This document shows, in pieces, positions 17,254-26,442 of a DNA stretch of 47,533 bases; position 1 is the first letter of the stretch; every line of letters begins with the position of its first letter. Source of the stretch: Bradyrhizobium genosp. SA-3 (lineage in GTDB: Bacteria; Pseudomonadota; Alphaproteobacteria; Rhizobiales; Xanthobacteraceae). The DNA lies in contig NZ_PSRT01000066.1 in NCBI RefSeq assembly GCF_004212635.1, positions 1-47,533 on the forward strand, given 5' to 3'. The notes beneath the pieces were generated by a model that was given only the letters and a program-made list of their open reading frames with translations, had not been told where the DNA came from and ran no database searches. The position numbers were made by a program, and so were the translations under genes.

Positions 17254-18594
17254 ATGTCTTCGGTCAACCCTATGCTCCATATCGGCTTAAATCTTCATGG
17301 CGCTGGCGGTCACTCCGCCGCGTGGCGCTGGCCGGGTACGAATCCAAGCGCGTTTTTTGATATCGAGCACTACGTCCGGGCTGCGAAGCTTGCGGAGCAC
17401 GGCCTGCTGGATGCCGTATTCCTCGCCGATACCCCCGCGATAAATTCCGACATCACGCGCCAGCCGCCGCTTAATGGGCTCGAGCCTACACTGGCTCTCA
17501 CTGTGATCGCCCGCGAGACGGAGCGGATCGGACTGATCGCCACCGCGTCGACAACCTACAATGAGCCATACAATCTGGCCCGGCGTTTCCAATCGCTCGA
17601 TGTCATCAGCGGTGGCCGCGTCGCCTGGAACGCAGTCACGACGTCGAGCCCGGCGACGGTAGCGAACTTTGGCGGTCATCAGCTCGGACGCGCAGAGCGC
17701 TACAAACGCGCCGAGGACTTCGTTGAAACCGTCCGTGCTCTCTGGCTGAGCTGGGACGGAGAGATCATTATCGCCGATCAGGCTGCGGGACTTTACGCAG
17801 ATCAGAGCCAATTCCGGCTACTCGATCCTGATACGAATAGTTTTGGTATCCGAGGTCCACTTACGCATCCCGCTTCGCCTCAAGGTCATCCAGTCATCGT
17901 TCAAGCGGGCGGTTCGGATCCCGGATTACGGCTTGGTGCCCGCAGTGCAGATGTCGTGTTTGCGGCAGCCGGGGACTTGACAACGGCGCTGCAGGAGGCC
18001 GAGCGCCTACGTGCTCTCTCTCGGCAATTCGGCCGCCCTGCGGCTCCGCTCATCCTCCCAGGTCTCGTCACCTGCATCGGCGGAACCGAAGAGGAGGCGG
18101 CTCGTCGCAAAGAGCAACTTGACGAGTTGCTCGATCTGGAGCGCGCCATCGCCGCTCTTGCACGAAGCATGGGCGTGGCGGTCGAGAAGCTCAGTCTCGA
18201 TGAGCCCATTCCCGAGGAGATTTTGCCCGATGCAGATAACGTTCCGTTTTCTGTCGGTCACCATCGCACGATCGAAACTCTGGCGCGTCAAGGCCGGACG
18301 GTTCGCGAGATCATCAGCAGCGTTCAAGCTTTTGGCCACCGCTTGCTCGTCGGCGCGCCCGAGCAGATCGCTGATTCGATTGAGGCCTGGTTCCGCGCTG
18401 GCGCGGTCGATGGTTTCAACATCATTCCGGACGTGCTGGCCGACGGCACTGCGGCCTTTGTCGATCATGTCGTGCCCCTCCTCCAGAAGCGCGGTCTGTT
18501 TCGCACAGAATATCGGGGAGAGACATTGCGCGAGCATTTGGGGATTCCCCTCCACATCGAACCGGCAAGCACGGCGAGTACGTCAGCGGTCTGA
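17254..18594 (+). CDS. Flavin-dependent monooxygenase, luciferase-like (NtaA/SnaA/EmoA type)
   Basis: 446 residues of the long subgroup of luciferase-like monooxygenases, which use FMNH2 from a partner reductase. Family landmarks: the N-terminal LHIGLNLHGAGGHSAAWRWPG, DIEHYVRAAKLAEHGLLDAVFLAD, a STTYNEPYNLARRFQSLDVISGGRVAWNAVTTSS segment, and PVIVQAGGSDPGLRLGARSADVVFAA. Members attack nitrilotriacetate, EDTA, sulfur heterocycles and related compounds; the substrate cannot be read from the sequence. The ATG at 17254 follows a GTG at 17251. It heads an operon with a complete peptide-type ABC importer, which suggests that the imported compound is its substrate. No flavin reductase gene is adjacent. 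Confidence 0.9.
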   Translation: MSSVNPMLHIGLNLHGAGGHSAAWRWPGTNPSAFFDIEHYVRAAKLAEHGLLDAVFLADTPAINSDITRQPPLNGLEPTLALTVIARETERIGLIATASTTYNEPYNLARRFQSLDVISGGRVAWNAVTTSSPATVANFGGHQLGRAERYKRAEDFVETVRALWLSWDGEIIIADQAAGLYADQSQFRLLDPDTNSFGIRGPLTHPASPQGHPVIVQAGGSDPGLRLGARSADVVFAAAGDLTTALQEAERLRALSRQFGRPAAPLILPGLVTCIGGTEEEAARRKEQLDELLDLERAIAALARSMGVAVEKLSLDEPIPEEILPDADNVPFSVGHHRTIETLARQGRTVREIISSVQAFGHRLLVGAPEQIADSIEAWFRAGAVDGFNIIPDVLADGTAAFVDHVVPLLQKRGLFRTEYRGETLREHLGIPLHIEPASTASTSAV

Positions 18595-18623
18595 CGCTGC
18601 ATTCATTGCCCTGGAGCTTGGAC

Positions 18624-20312
18624 ATGTCTGTATCGAATTCGCAATCATCGAGGCGTTTCACCCGCCAGTCGAACCATCGCGGAAGAAAAGTGGCGGCTAG
18701 CCTGTTCGTGCTCCAAAGCCTGTCACAGTTCGCGCCCATCGGCCATGCCCAAGAGGCGTCGGCCGGCAACATCAAACGAGGAGGCGTTATTCGTTACGGG
18801 CATTTTCAAGAGCCGGCGTGCCTGTTCGGAGGATGGGTGCAGCAATGGTATCTGCAGCGCCAGTACAGCGATAATCTGGTTGCCCGCAGCGAGAATGGCA
18901 AGATTGAGCCCTGGCTGGCCGAGTCATGGACAATCTCGGATGACAAAAAGGTATACACATTCGAGATAAAGCCGAACGTGAAGTTCACGGATGGGACTCC
19001 TCTCGATGCGCAGGCCATCGCTGACAATATCAACGGATGGCTCAGCAACGACCCCGATCTTCGCAATCCGACTGCCGCTCCTTATCTTAGCGATAGCTTC
19101 GAAGCGGCAAGGGCAATCGCTCCTCTGAGATTGCAGGTAACCTTGAAGGTGCCATTCCAACCCTTGCTGAACGTGTTCGCCCAATCCTCACAAGGCATTC
19201 TCTCGCCATCCGCGCTCAAACGTGGACTTGCGGTGAATTGCGAGAACCCTGTCGGCTCAGGTCCATTCATTGTCGACAAGTGGCGCCATGGGCGGGAAGT
19301 CACCTTCCGCCGCAATCCCGACTACAATTCGGCGCCGGCCACCGCGAAACATCAAGGACCGGCTTACGTTGACGGGATCAGCTGGAAGTTTCTGCCAGAT
19401 CAGACTGTCCGATACGGCTCGCTGATCACGGGGGAGACCGATGCCATATACGATATCCCGGCTATCGCATGGAAGGACGCGAATTCCCGCTTTCCAGTAT
19501 TGCGGCACCTTACCGGCGGCACCCCTCTGCGCCTTGCGTTGTATACGGCCCGGTCCCCATTTGACGACGTGCTCGTCCGCAAGGCCTTTGCCTATTCTAC
19601 TGACCGAAAGGCCGCGGTCGACACATCCTTCCTTGGCTCTTTGCCATTTGAAGGCAACGGTGCGCTAAGTCAGAGCTCGCCGGAATACCTGCGTGAGCTC
19701 GGGCAGTCCTATGCGTACGATATTCGAAAAGCCAATCAGCTGCTTGATCAGGCGGGTTGGACTGAGCGTGATCCTAACGGCGTTCGTGTCAAGAATGGCA
19801 ATCCGCTCATCGTGCGCATTTCCTATTCGAACGCTTTTCTGAAGCCAGATGGCGAACAAGCCTTGCAAGTTATCCAGCAGCAGGCAAGGGCGGCCGGTTT
19901 TGACGTACGTCTTCAACCCACCAATCCGGCTGATTTCTTCGCCGGAAAAAACCTCGGACCCGATGATTATGAGGTCGTTCTCCTCTATTGGGTTGCCCCC
20001 GGCGCTGAGATATTCCGGATCTCGTGGAAGCCCGATCAGGATGGCGAGTCCAATCGCTTCAATCCCTCACGCTACCAGGATCTGACGCTTTGGGACGTCA
20101 TTCAAAAAGCGGAGCAGGATTTCAATAGCGTTGAACGTACCGTCCTCTATCAGCAGGCGGAACGGAAGATCGTGGATGACGCTCCTGTGATTGGCCTCAC
20201 GGTGCTAGACGTAACGTTGGCGACCAAGCCGAACCTGAAAGACGTTTGGCTCGACCGCGGGTCAGTTGGCGAACCTGTCTTCTATGACGCTCATTTTGAC
20301 GACAAGAAATGA
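18624..20312 (+). CDS. ABC transporter substrate-binding protein (peptide/nickel family 5)
   Basis: 562 residues with an N-terminal export signal (Arg-rich start, then VAASLFVLQSLSQFAPIGHAQ) and the family-5 solute-binding fold: GGVIRYGHFQEP at the mature start, LVARSENGKIEPWLAESW, FEIKPNVKFTDGTPLDAQAIADNI, and NPVGSGPFIVDKW. These bind peptides, nickel chelates, opines or aminopolycarboxylates in the periplasm. The ATG at 18624 is preceded by GGAG at a good distance. It lies 29 bases after the monooxygenase gene, with the permease genes directly after. Confidence 0.92.
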   Translation: MSVSNSQSSRRFTRQSNHRGRKVAASLFVLQSLSQFAPIGHAQEASAGNIKRGGVIRYGHFQEPACLFGGWVQQWYLQRQYSDNLVARSENGKIEPWLAESWTISDDKKVYTFEIKPNVKFTDGTPLDAQAIADNINGWLSNDPDLRNPTAAPYLSDSFEAARAIAPLRLQVTLKVPFQPLLNVFAQSSQGILSPSALKRGLAVNCENPVGSGPFIVDKWRHGREVTFRRNPDYNSAPATAKHQGPAYVDGISWKFLPDQTVRYGSLITGETDAIYDIPAIAWKDANSRFPVLRHLTGGTPLRLALYTARSPFDDVLVRKAFAYSTDRKAAVDTSFLGSLPFEGNGALSQSSPEYLRELGQSYAYDIRKANQLLDQAGWTERDPNGVRVKNGNPLIVRISYSNAFLKPDGEQALQVIQQQARAAGFDVRLQPTNPADFFAGKNLGPDDYEVVLLYWVAPGAEIFRISWKPDQDGESNRFNPSRYQDLTLWDVIQKAEQDFNSVERTVLYQQAERKIVDDAPVIGLTVLDVTLATKPNLKDVWLDRGSVGEPVFYDAHFDDKK

Positions 20313-20316
20313 CGCC

Positions 20317-21273
20317 GTGAAGATACTAGCCCATCATCCCATTGTTTGGTTCGCGCGCCGGATACTGTCCGGCGTGGTCGTGGTGTGGGCTGCCGCAACG
20401 TTTGCGTTCGTAGTTCAGTGTGTGCTGCCTGGCGATCGCGCCCAGATCATCATCAATGTGACGAGTGGCAACGTCGGGCCGGCGTCGTCGGCAGAGCTTG
20501 CAGCGATCAATGCGAAATACGGCTTTGATCAACCGCTCGCGGTTCAGTACGGCAAGTACATATTGCAAATCCTGCATGGAGACCTTGGCGAATCGTACCA
20601 GCAGCATCGGCCCGTCGCAGGGATCATCGCGGAACAGATTGGCCCCACGATTATTCTGGCGATCGCCGCGCTGCTGATCGCATGGATTATCGCAATCCTA
20701 ACAACCTTGTTCATCGCCGGCAGAGACAACATATGGTCGAAGCTGCTCAATGACACGCAAGTCTTTTTGGCAACCGTGCCGCCTTACTGGCTAGCCACAA
20801 TTCTGCTGGTTGTCTTTGCGGTAAAGCTGCGCATTTTTCCGGTCATCGGTGGAAATTCGCCGATCGGGCTCGTTCTGCCGACACTTGCGTTGGCTCTTGA
20901 ACTGTCGGGCTTTTTCGGACAAGTCGTTCAGAACGAGTTCACGCGCGTGCTCGAGCAGCCGTTCGTTGCGTCCGCGCGCGCCCGAGGTATGAGTGATTTC
21001 GGCGTCAGGCTTCGCCATGTCCTCCGCCACGCCGCATTGCCCGGCATTACTTTATCAGGTTGGGCGCTCGGCAAACTTCTTTCGGGCGCGATTTTGATCG
21101 AGGTGGTTTTCGCTCGCCAAGGCCTAGGTGGAGTCCTTGTCGCTGCAACGTCCTCGCGAGATGTTCCGATTGTCTCGGGAGCTGTTTTGATCTCTGCGGG
21201 CCTATTCGTTGTTGCCAGCGTGATTGTCGATCTGACTTACCGGGTGGTCGATCCGAGGATCAAGTTGACATGA
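20317..21273 (+). CDS. ABC transporter permease (DppB type)
   Basis: About 318 residues from a GTG at 20317; an ATG at 20284 overlapping the previous gene is an alternative. Six hydrophobic segments, the N-terminal RRILSGVVVVWAAATFAFVVQCVLPGD typical of DppB, and the EAA-type loop EQPFVASARARGMSDFGVRLRHVLRHAALP that contacts the ATPase. The stop overlaps the next permease start (ATGA). Confidence 0.93.
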   Translation: MKILAHHPIVWFARRILSGVVVVWAAATFAFVVQCVLPGDRAQIIINVTSGNVGPASSAELAAINAKYGFDQPLAVQYGKYILQILHGDLGESYQQHRPVAGIIAEQIGPTIILAIAALLIAWIIAILTTLFIAGRDNIWSKLLNDTQVFLATVPPYWLATILLVVFAVKLRIFPVIGGNSPIGLVLPTLALALELSGFFGQVVQNEFTRVLEQPFVASARARGMSDFGVRLRHVLRHAALPGITLSGWALGKLLSGAILIEVVFARQGLGGVLVAATSSRDVPIVSGAVLISAGLFVVASVIVDLTYRVVDPRIKLT

Positions 21274-22133
21274 GCATGTTCGCCGAAGTCACCGTGTCTC
21301 GGCCGCTCAAAGAAGTCCTGGCAATCGTCCGCCATGTTCCCTTCCGAGTTGCCGTCTGTCTCATCATCATTGGCCTCTTTGCCCTCGCGGCTATGGCGCC
21401 AAAGGTGCTGCAGACGCACGATCCGCTCGCTATTGATTTGAGATCGTCATTGCAGTCTCCGTCGATCGCCCATTGGTTGGGGACAGATCAATTGGGCCGA
21501 GATCTTTACTCTCGAGTAGTCGAGGGGGCAGGCCAATCCCTGGCCATCGGACTTGGCGCGACGGCACTGAGCATGTCCATTGCGATCGTTTTTGGCGCCG
21601 CCGCCGCACTTTCTGGTGGCGTACTCGACAGCATCCTCAGCCGGATTGTCGACGTGCTCTTCGCAATTCCCACGCTCTTGCTCGCCCTTGTGTTCGTGAC
21701 CGTTTTTGGGCCGTCGGTATCGACTGAAGTCATAGCTGTCGGAATCGGCACAGCGCCAGGGTATGCGCGCATGATCAGGGGCCAGATCCTTTCCATCAAA
21801 GGGACAGGGTATGTGGAGGCCGCCAAGGTGCTGGGCCATCCATTTCCCCGTATCGTCTGGAGGCATATTCTTCCCAACGCCTTGAACCCGCTGACAGCAA
21901 TGATGACGATCGGCGTGGGTCAGGCGATTATCTGGGCCTCCGGTCTTGCCTTTCTGGGTCTTGGCGTCGCTCCCCCGGCCCCTGAATGGGGCGCGCTGCT
22001 CAATGCCGGGCGCAATTATGTGATCTACGCCTGGTGGCTGGAGATCATACCCGGTCTGGCAGTGACGGCGTTTGCCCTCAGCGTCACCATCGTCGGGCGC
22101 CATCTACAGGACCGTCTGGAAGGAAAAAGGTGA
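21270..22133 (+). CDS. ABC transporter permease (DppC type)
   Basis: 287 residues. It has the DppC N-terminal helix, the HDPLAIDL and HWLGTDQLGRDLYSRVVEGA motif that is diagnostic for this subgroup, and the EAA loop GTGYVEAAKVLGHPFPRIVWRHILPN. The start overlaps the previous stop and the ATPase gene begins on the base after its own stop, so translation is coupled through the operon. Confidence 0.95.
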   Translation: MSMFAEVTVSRPLKEVLAIVRHVPFRVAVCLIIIGLFALAAMAPKVLQTHDPLAIDLRSSLQSPSIAHWLGTDQLGRDLYSRVVEGAGQSLAIGLGATALSMSIAIVFGAAAALSGGVLDSILSRIVDVLFAIPTLLLALVFVTVFGPSVSTEVIAVGIGTAPGYARMIRGQILSIKGTGYVEAAKVLGHPFPRIVWRHILPNALNPLTAMMTIGVGQAIIWASGLAFLGLGVAPPAPEWGALLNAGRNYVIYAWWLEIIPGLAVTAFALSVTIVGRHLQDRLEGKR

Positions 22134-23858
22134 ATGTTGCAGGTTCGTCCCAAGCCTGTCTCGCAGCAGGCAGACCTCCTCACGGTCGATTCGCTGCGTG
22201 TTTCGTTCGGGCGCGACATCGCCGAGAAAGCGGTTGTGCGCAGCATGTCCTTCTCCCTCCGACCGGGACGGTGCCTTGCGATCGTCGGTGAATCCGGCTC
22301 AGGCAAGAGCGTGACTGCACGGGCTCTCATAGGCCTCGCTGGTCGCCACGCCGATGTCCATGCACGCCAGCTGAGCTTCGACGGGACGGACCTGATCGGC
22401 CTTAACGATCGTGCCTGGCGGCGCATCCGCGGCAACGAGATTGGCTTTGTATTACAGGATGCACTCGTCTCGCTTGACCCGCTTCGCCGGATCGGCAAAG
22501 AGATTGGTGAAGGCTTGCTCCTCCATGGTGCGGTGTCATCACGCGAGGAGCTCGCACAGCGCGTCATTGCTCTCCTTAAGCTCGTCGGCGTCCCTGAGCC
22601 CGAGATCAAGGCCCAGCAGCTGCCGCATCAATTATCCGGCGGCCAGCGTCAACGGGCTCTCATCGCTGCAGCACTTGCGCTCGATCCACGCATCCTTATC
22701 GCCGACGAGCCGACTACCGCTCTCGACGTGACGGCGCAAGCTCATGTGCTGGCACTGCTCGAGGAGACCAAAACGAGGGGCAAGGCTCTGATCCTGATCA
22801 GTCACGATCTGGCAGTGGTCTCCCGCGTGGCGGATGAAATCCTCGTCATGCGAGGAGGCGAGGTCGTCGAACGCGGCACCGCCGCCCAGATATTCAAAGA
22901 TCCGCGACACCCCTATACTCGTCAGCTGCTGGACGCCGTGCCATCAGGCCGGCCGCGCGGCTCGTGCCTCTCACCATCGACTATTGTGCGTTCGCCTCAC
23001 CGGCAAACGCAGCCACCCGTGCAATCGCTGCCGAAATCTCGTCCCATCCTGCTCGAAGCGACAAGTCTGGTGAAGCGTTTCAAGGGCCCGGATGGCACTT
23101 TACGGGCGGCTGTGGACGGCGTCTCCTTCGAACTGCGATCCGGCGAGACTTTGGGCATCGTGGGTGAGTCCGGATCAGGAAAGTCAACGATGGCGCGCAT
23201 GGTCCTGGCGCTCGAGGAGCCTGACGAGGGAGCCGTTCAGTTTGCAGGCCGGCCTTGGACCACGCTCGCCGAACGCGAACGGCGGGCCCGGCGGCGGTCG
23301 ATATCGATCATTTACCAGGATCCTCTTGGCTCGTTTGATCCGCGTTGGACGGTCGGACGCATCATATCCGATAGCCTTTCGAGCGAAGTTGGGACACGGC
23401 GCAAGCGGCAGGAGCGCGTTATCGAGCTGCTCGATATGGTCGGACTATCCCAGGCCTTGCTGGACCGACGACCGCTCGAGCTCTCGGGCGGTCAGCGCCA
23501 GCGCGTTGCGATCGCCCGCGCGATCGCACCAGATCCTGCCGTAATCGTCTGCGATGAACCGGTTTCGGCGCTCGACGTCTCGATCCAGGCCCAGGTCTTG
23601 GACCTGCTCGGCTATCTGAAGGACCACCTCGGCGTAAGTTATCTCTTCATCTCGCATGATCTCAGTGTTGTTCGTCATATCAGCGATCGCGTCATAGTTA
23701 TGCGCCGGGGCAGAATCGTCGATAGCGGCGCCACTGAAGAGATATTTCGTAATCCACAGTCTGAATATACCAAGAGCCTTATCGCCGCCATGCCGTGTCT
23801 TGTGCGCGACCAACAGATAGGTCATTCAGCTACAATCCTCGAAAAAGGTATCGCATGA
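22134..23858 (+). CDS. Fused double ATPase of the peptide-type ABC importer (DppD-DppF)
   Basis: 574 residues holding two complete nucleotide-binding domains in one chain. The first has GESGSGKS near residue 50 and LSGGQRQRALIAAALALDPRILIADEPTTALD; the second has GESGSGKST near 345 and LSGGQRQRVAIARAIAPDPAVIVCDEPVSALD. Each ends with the oligopeptide-transporter C-terminal motif (HPYTRQLLDAVP and SEYTKSLIAAMP). Fusion of DppD- and DppF-type domains is common in alpha- and beta-proteobacteria. It closes the importer operon. Confidence 0.95.
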   Translation: MLQVRPKPVSQQADLLTVDSLRVSFGRDIAEKAVVRSMSFSLRPGRCLAIVGESGSGKSVTARALIGLAGRHADVHARQLSFDGTDLIGLNDRAWRRIRGNEIGFVLQDALVSLDPLRRIGKEIGEGLLLHGAVSSREELAQRVIALLKLVGVPEPEIKAQQLPHQLSGGQRQRALIAAALALDPRILIADEPTTALDVTAQAHVLALLEETKTRGKALILISHDLAVVSRVADEILVMRGGEVVERGTAAQIFKDPRHPYTRQLLDAVPSGRPRGSCLSPSTIVRSPHRQTQPPVQSLPKSRPILLEATSLVKRFKGPDGTLRAAVDGVSFELRSGETLGIVGESGSGKSTMARMVLALEEPDEGAVQFAGRPWTTLAERERRARRRSISIIYQDPLGSFDPRWTVGRIISDSLSSEVGTRRKRQERVIELLDMVGLSQALLDRRPLELSGGQRQRVAIARAIAPDPAVIVCDEPVSALDVSIQAQVLDLLGYLKDHLGVSYLFISHDLSVVRHISDRVIVMRRGRIVDSGATEEIFRNPQSEYTKSLIAAMPCLVRDQQIGHSATILEKGIA

Positions 23859-24028
23859 ATGCCTTCAAATTCGACTTCCTTTATCACGCAATCGTCTATC
23901 GATCGCCGGGGTATTCGCCCTTGCGCGCCGATTTGGTCACGATTGCGCGCTCGCTCATGGCTCGACCAGGACAGTCTGTGGCACCGGTTCCCACTAGGTG
24001 CACCGGTCGGCGCGCGGAGCAGGGCTAG
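23855..24028 (+). pseudogene. Short ORF overlapping the ATPase stop, probably a truncated gene
   Basis: An ATG overlaps the stop of the ATPase gene (ATGA) and opens a 57-residue frame starting MNAFKFDFLYHAIVYRSPGY. The coupled start suggests that another operon gene once followed, such as a further enzyme for the imported substrate. The second half becomes Arg/Pro/Thr-rich and unlike a folded protein, so the gene is likely cut off around 23950. Family not recognised. Confidence 0.35.
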
Positions 24029-24202
24029 CGGAGTTTGAACACTCGCCAACCGTGAGGTCGGCGATCCGCACGTGTCCAATTGCAAGTCATCGATTGCGTG
24101 CCCGCAAGGACTGGCTCTTGCTCTCCTGCAAACGAGCTCGGAATTTTCGCTTTCACGATAGCCTTGCGATCATGGTGCAGTCCCCGACAACGAGACCCTG
24201 TT

Positions 24203-24218
24203 TGTCAGGTTCAAAACA
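24203..24218 (+). promoter_or_regulatory. NifA-type upstream activator sequence
   Basis: TGT, ten bases, ACA (TGTCAGGTTCAAAACA), the NifA binding pattern, placed about 62 bases before the sigma54 promoter core on the same strand, a usual distance. The motif alone is weak, but together with the exact -24/-12 element it is persuasive. Confidence 0.65.
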
Positions 24219-24280
24219 TTCGGCGTCAATTCCGATTTCGTGAAGCCTATTCAGCTCCTTACTTGCGACTGATGCGCGGC

Positions 24281-24296
24281 TGGCACGGTCGTTGCT
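24281..24296 (+). promoter_or_regulatory. Sigma54 (-24/-12) promoter
   Basis: TGGCACGGTCGTTGCT matches the RpoN consensus TGGCACG-N4-TTGC(A/T) at every fixed position. It faces the pentapeptide-repeat gene at 24759, giving a leader of about 450 bases. With the NifA-type site upstream it predicts expression under nitrogen-fixing, low-oxygen conditions in nodules. Confidence 0.82.
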
Positions 24297-24758
24297 ATCG
24301 AAAATGAGGCAACGCCGCGTAAGGGCTGAGTGCAGCCCTGGATGAACGATCACTTTTCCGCCCGCAAGCCGTGGGTCCATTCTGAGAAAGAAGCAAGACC
24401 TTGAATTTTTCGCATTCGGTTTGATGGAGAGTGATGTGGATTTGCCTATAAGAGCTGGCGAGACAAACCGCAATTTTTGGACATATCGGCACTGTCAAAC
24501 GACCGTTGCGTTGTCAGCGTTGCCGGGCGCGGTGAACAATCGTAGCGAGCGGCAGTGGGGGGCACATGACGAGAATTCGGCTGACGTGCTGAAGCGTGCC
24601 GGCTGCGGAGGTCACCGACACATTAGGCGCCTCATCGACGCATCGTGTCGCCATTTCGCCGACGAGTTCGCCACAAGTCGCATAGCGTACCTCCAAGGCC
24701 GAGCAAAAAGAGGTCAATAAGAAGCCCCCCGTAATCCGCGCAATACGGAATCGTCGTC
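24297..24758 (+). other. Leader between the sigma54 promoter and the pentapeptide-repeat gene
   Basis: No gene recognised. Open frames here on both strands have non-coding composition. It is probably an untranslated leader, or carries decayed DNA inserted between promoter and gene. Confidence 0.45.
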
Positions 24759-26240
24759 ATGTCGCAAACGATCGGCGCTGATAGCCAGTGCACCGCGAAT
24801 GAAGGGGCAGAGTACTGGTCAGATCCGAAAAACAACCTTTCATCAGATGGCGACTTTGTTCGGTACTGGAGCCGAGCTGCCGATCGGCTGCGCGCGGTGG
24901 CCGCTGTCGGGAGGCGAACCGAGGAGGCGATCAGAAGGACTGGGATTGGCTTGCAGCTATCCTCCGAAAACTTTAACGGTCATGACCTGTCAGATTTCCC
25001 GTTGCGACGCTGTACCCTCAATCGTGCGCAGCTCTACGGAGCAAAGTTGGATCGGGCAGACCTTTCTGGGGCGAATCTTATCTGTCCGGGCCTAGAGAGG
25101 GCAAGTTTCCTCGGGGCCAAACTCGATTTTGCGTATATGCATGCGATTGCAGCGCAGGTCTGCAACTTCGATGATGCCAGTCTGCGCAACGTCATTGATG
25201 CAACCGGCAGTCTGTTTCACGGTTGCAGCATGAAAAGGACACGCTTTGACAACGCGGTGCTCAGCGGACTTCTCGTTTACCAGTGCGACGCGAGTGATGC
25301 TGTATTTGATGGTGCGGAATTACAGGGTTCGACCATCAATGAATGCTTCCTTCCTTCTGCTTCCTTCCGCTTTGCCAAGCTGAGCCAAGTCACGATCACG
25401 AAGACGCATCTGGCGGATTGCTCGTTCTTCCAGTCAAAGGGCGACTGTTTATCGATCGTGCGTCCCACCTCGGTCGACGGTCTTGTCCTGGAGGGCGCTC
25501 ATCTTCCCTATCTGAGACTATCAAAGGTGAGCGGCCGCATTGCGGCGAGAGCCCTGAGCGCTCCATTCGCTGATCTTCACCTGTCAAATCTTTCAAGTGC
25601 GGAGCTTGAGCAGGCAGACTTGACCGAGGCGCGGCTTCTGTCCGTAAGCTTGTCCGACGCGAACCTCGTCGGTGCTGTGTTGAACGGTGCCTCTATTCAT
25701 TCCTGTCAGCTCGATGGAGCGGACCTGTCTCGGGCATCAGGCGAAAGCATTGCGATAATAGAGAGCACAATGCGAGCCGCCAAATTGACGGGCTTTCGTG
25801 GCCGCTGTGCCTTTGTGCGCGACTGCGATCTTGAACATGCAGACTTGTCCCAGGCTTACCTCTACAGGTCGATGATCACCGGTGATCCCCCGCAATCAAT
25901 GGCATTGGATCACGCAAATCTCGAAGGATCCAATCTCGTTCAGGCATATCTCGCCGCGGGAATGACCAACAGCAACCTGGAGGCAACGCGCGTCGCATAC
26001 GTTCGCATGAACCAATCGTCCTTGCGCGACGCGAACCTGAGCGGGATATCGCCGTTCCAGGCCAGCTTCGTAAAGGTCGACTTTTCGGACGCTAAGATAA
26101 CCACATTCGAGCCACCGTTTTTTGCCGACCGATGTCCGGGACTGCAGGCCGCTTTGAAGGGTGATCAGCCGCCCGAGCCATCAAGCTATCTGGCTGAATT
26201 CTCATCGTTGATCAGACGCGGTCGAGAAGGGTCAACCTGA
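24759..26240 (+). CDS. Pentapeptide-repeat protein
   Basis: 493 residues made largely of pentapeptide repeats of the form A(D/N)LxX: LDRADLSGANL, ADLTEARLLSVSLSDANLVGAVLNGAS, ADLSQAYLYRS, ANLEGSNLVQAYL, SNLEATRV, ANLSGISPFQASF. Such repeats fold into a right-handed quadrilateral beta-helix. Some members protect DNA gyrase from inhibitors (Qnr, McbG, AlbG), others have unknown roles. The first 70 residues are not repeats and include a charged helix. It is the first gene after a sigma54/NifA-type promoter and is followed by a PanC-like ligase and a P450, so a self-protection or scaffold role in a metabolite cassette is possible but unproven. Confidence 0.9.
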   Translation: MSQTIGADSQCTANEGAEYWSDPKNNLSSDGDFVRYWSRAADRLRAVAAVGRRTEEAIRRTGIGLQLSSENFNGHDLSDFPLRRCTLNRAQLYGAKLDRADLSGANLICPGLERASFLGAKLDFAYMHAIAAQVCNFDDASLRNVIDATGSLFHGCSMKRTRFDNAVLSGLLVYQCDASDAVFDGAELQGSTINECFLPSASFRFAKLSQVTITKTHLADCSFFQSKGDCLSIVRPTSVDGLVLEGAHLPYLRLSKVSGRIAARALSAPFADLHLSNLSSAELEQADLTEARLLSVSLSDANLVGAVLNGASIHSCQLDGADLSRASGESIAIIESTMRAAKLTGFRGRCAFVRDCDLEHADLSQAYLYRSMITGDPPQSMALDHANLEGSNLVQAYLAAGMTNSNLEATRVAYVRMNQSSLRDANLSGISPFQASFVKVDFSDAKITTFEPPFFADRCPGLQAALKGDQPPEPSSYLAEFSSLIRRGREGST

Positions 26241-26442
26241 CTGCTTTGGAAACCGCAAAATAGAAGGGACTACAGTGTCCGTGAGCTTAGAACAGGTTGA
26301 TGCGGCGGTCCGAGCTGTGAGCGGGTGTTAAAGTTCTTTGGGCTCGTTGGCGTGCGCGGCCAATACGACACGCAGGGCGGACCTTCTGCGATCCGACCGA
26401 TCAGAGCACTCTTTTGGCGTTCAAAGAAACTGGAGTAAGAAA

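Noticed and set aside
16823..17254. 143-residue plus-strand open frame before the monooxygenase
   Set aside because: No family match, open frames of similar length on the other strand, and no ribosome-binding site.
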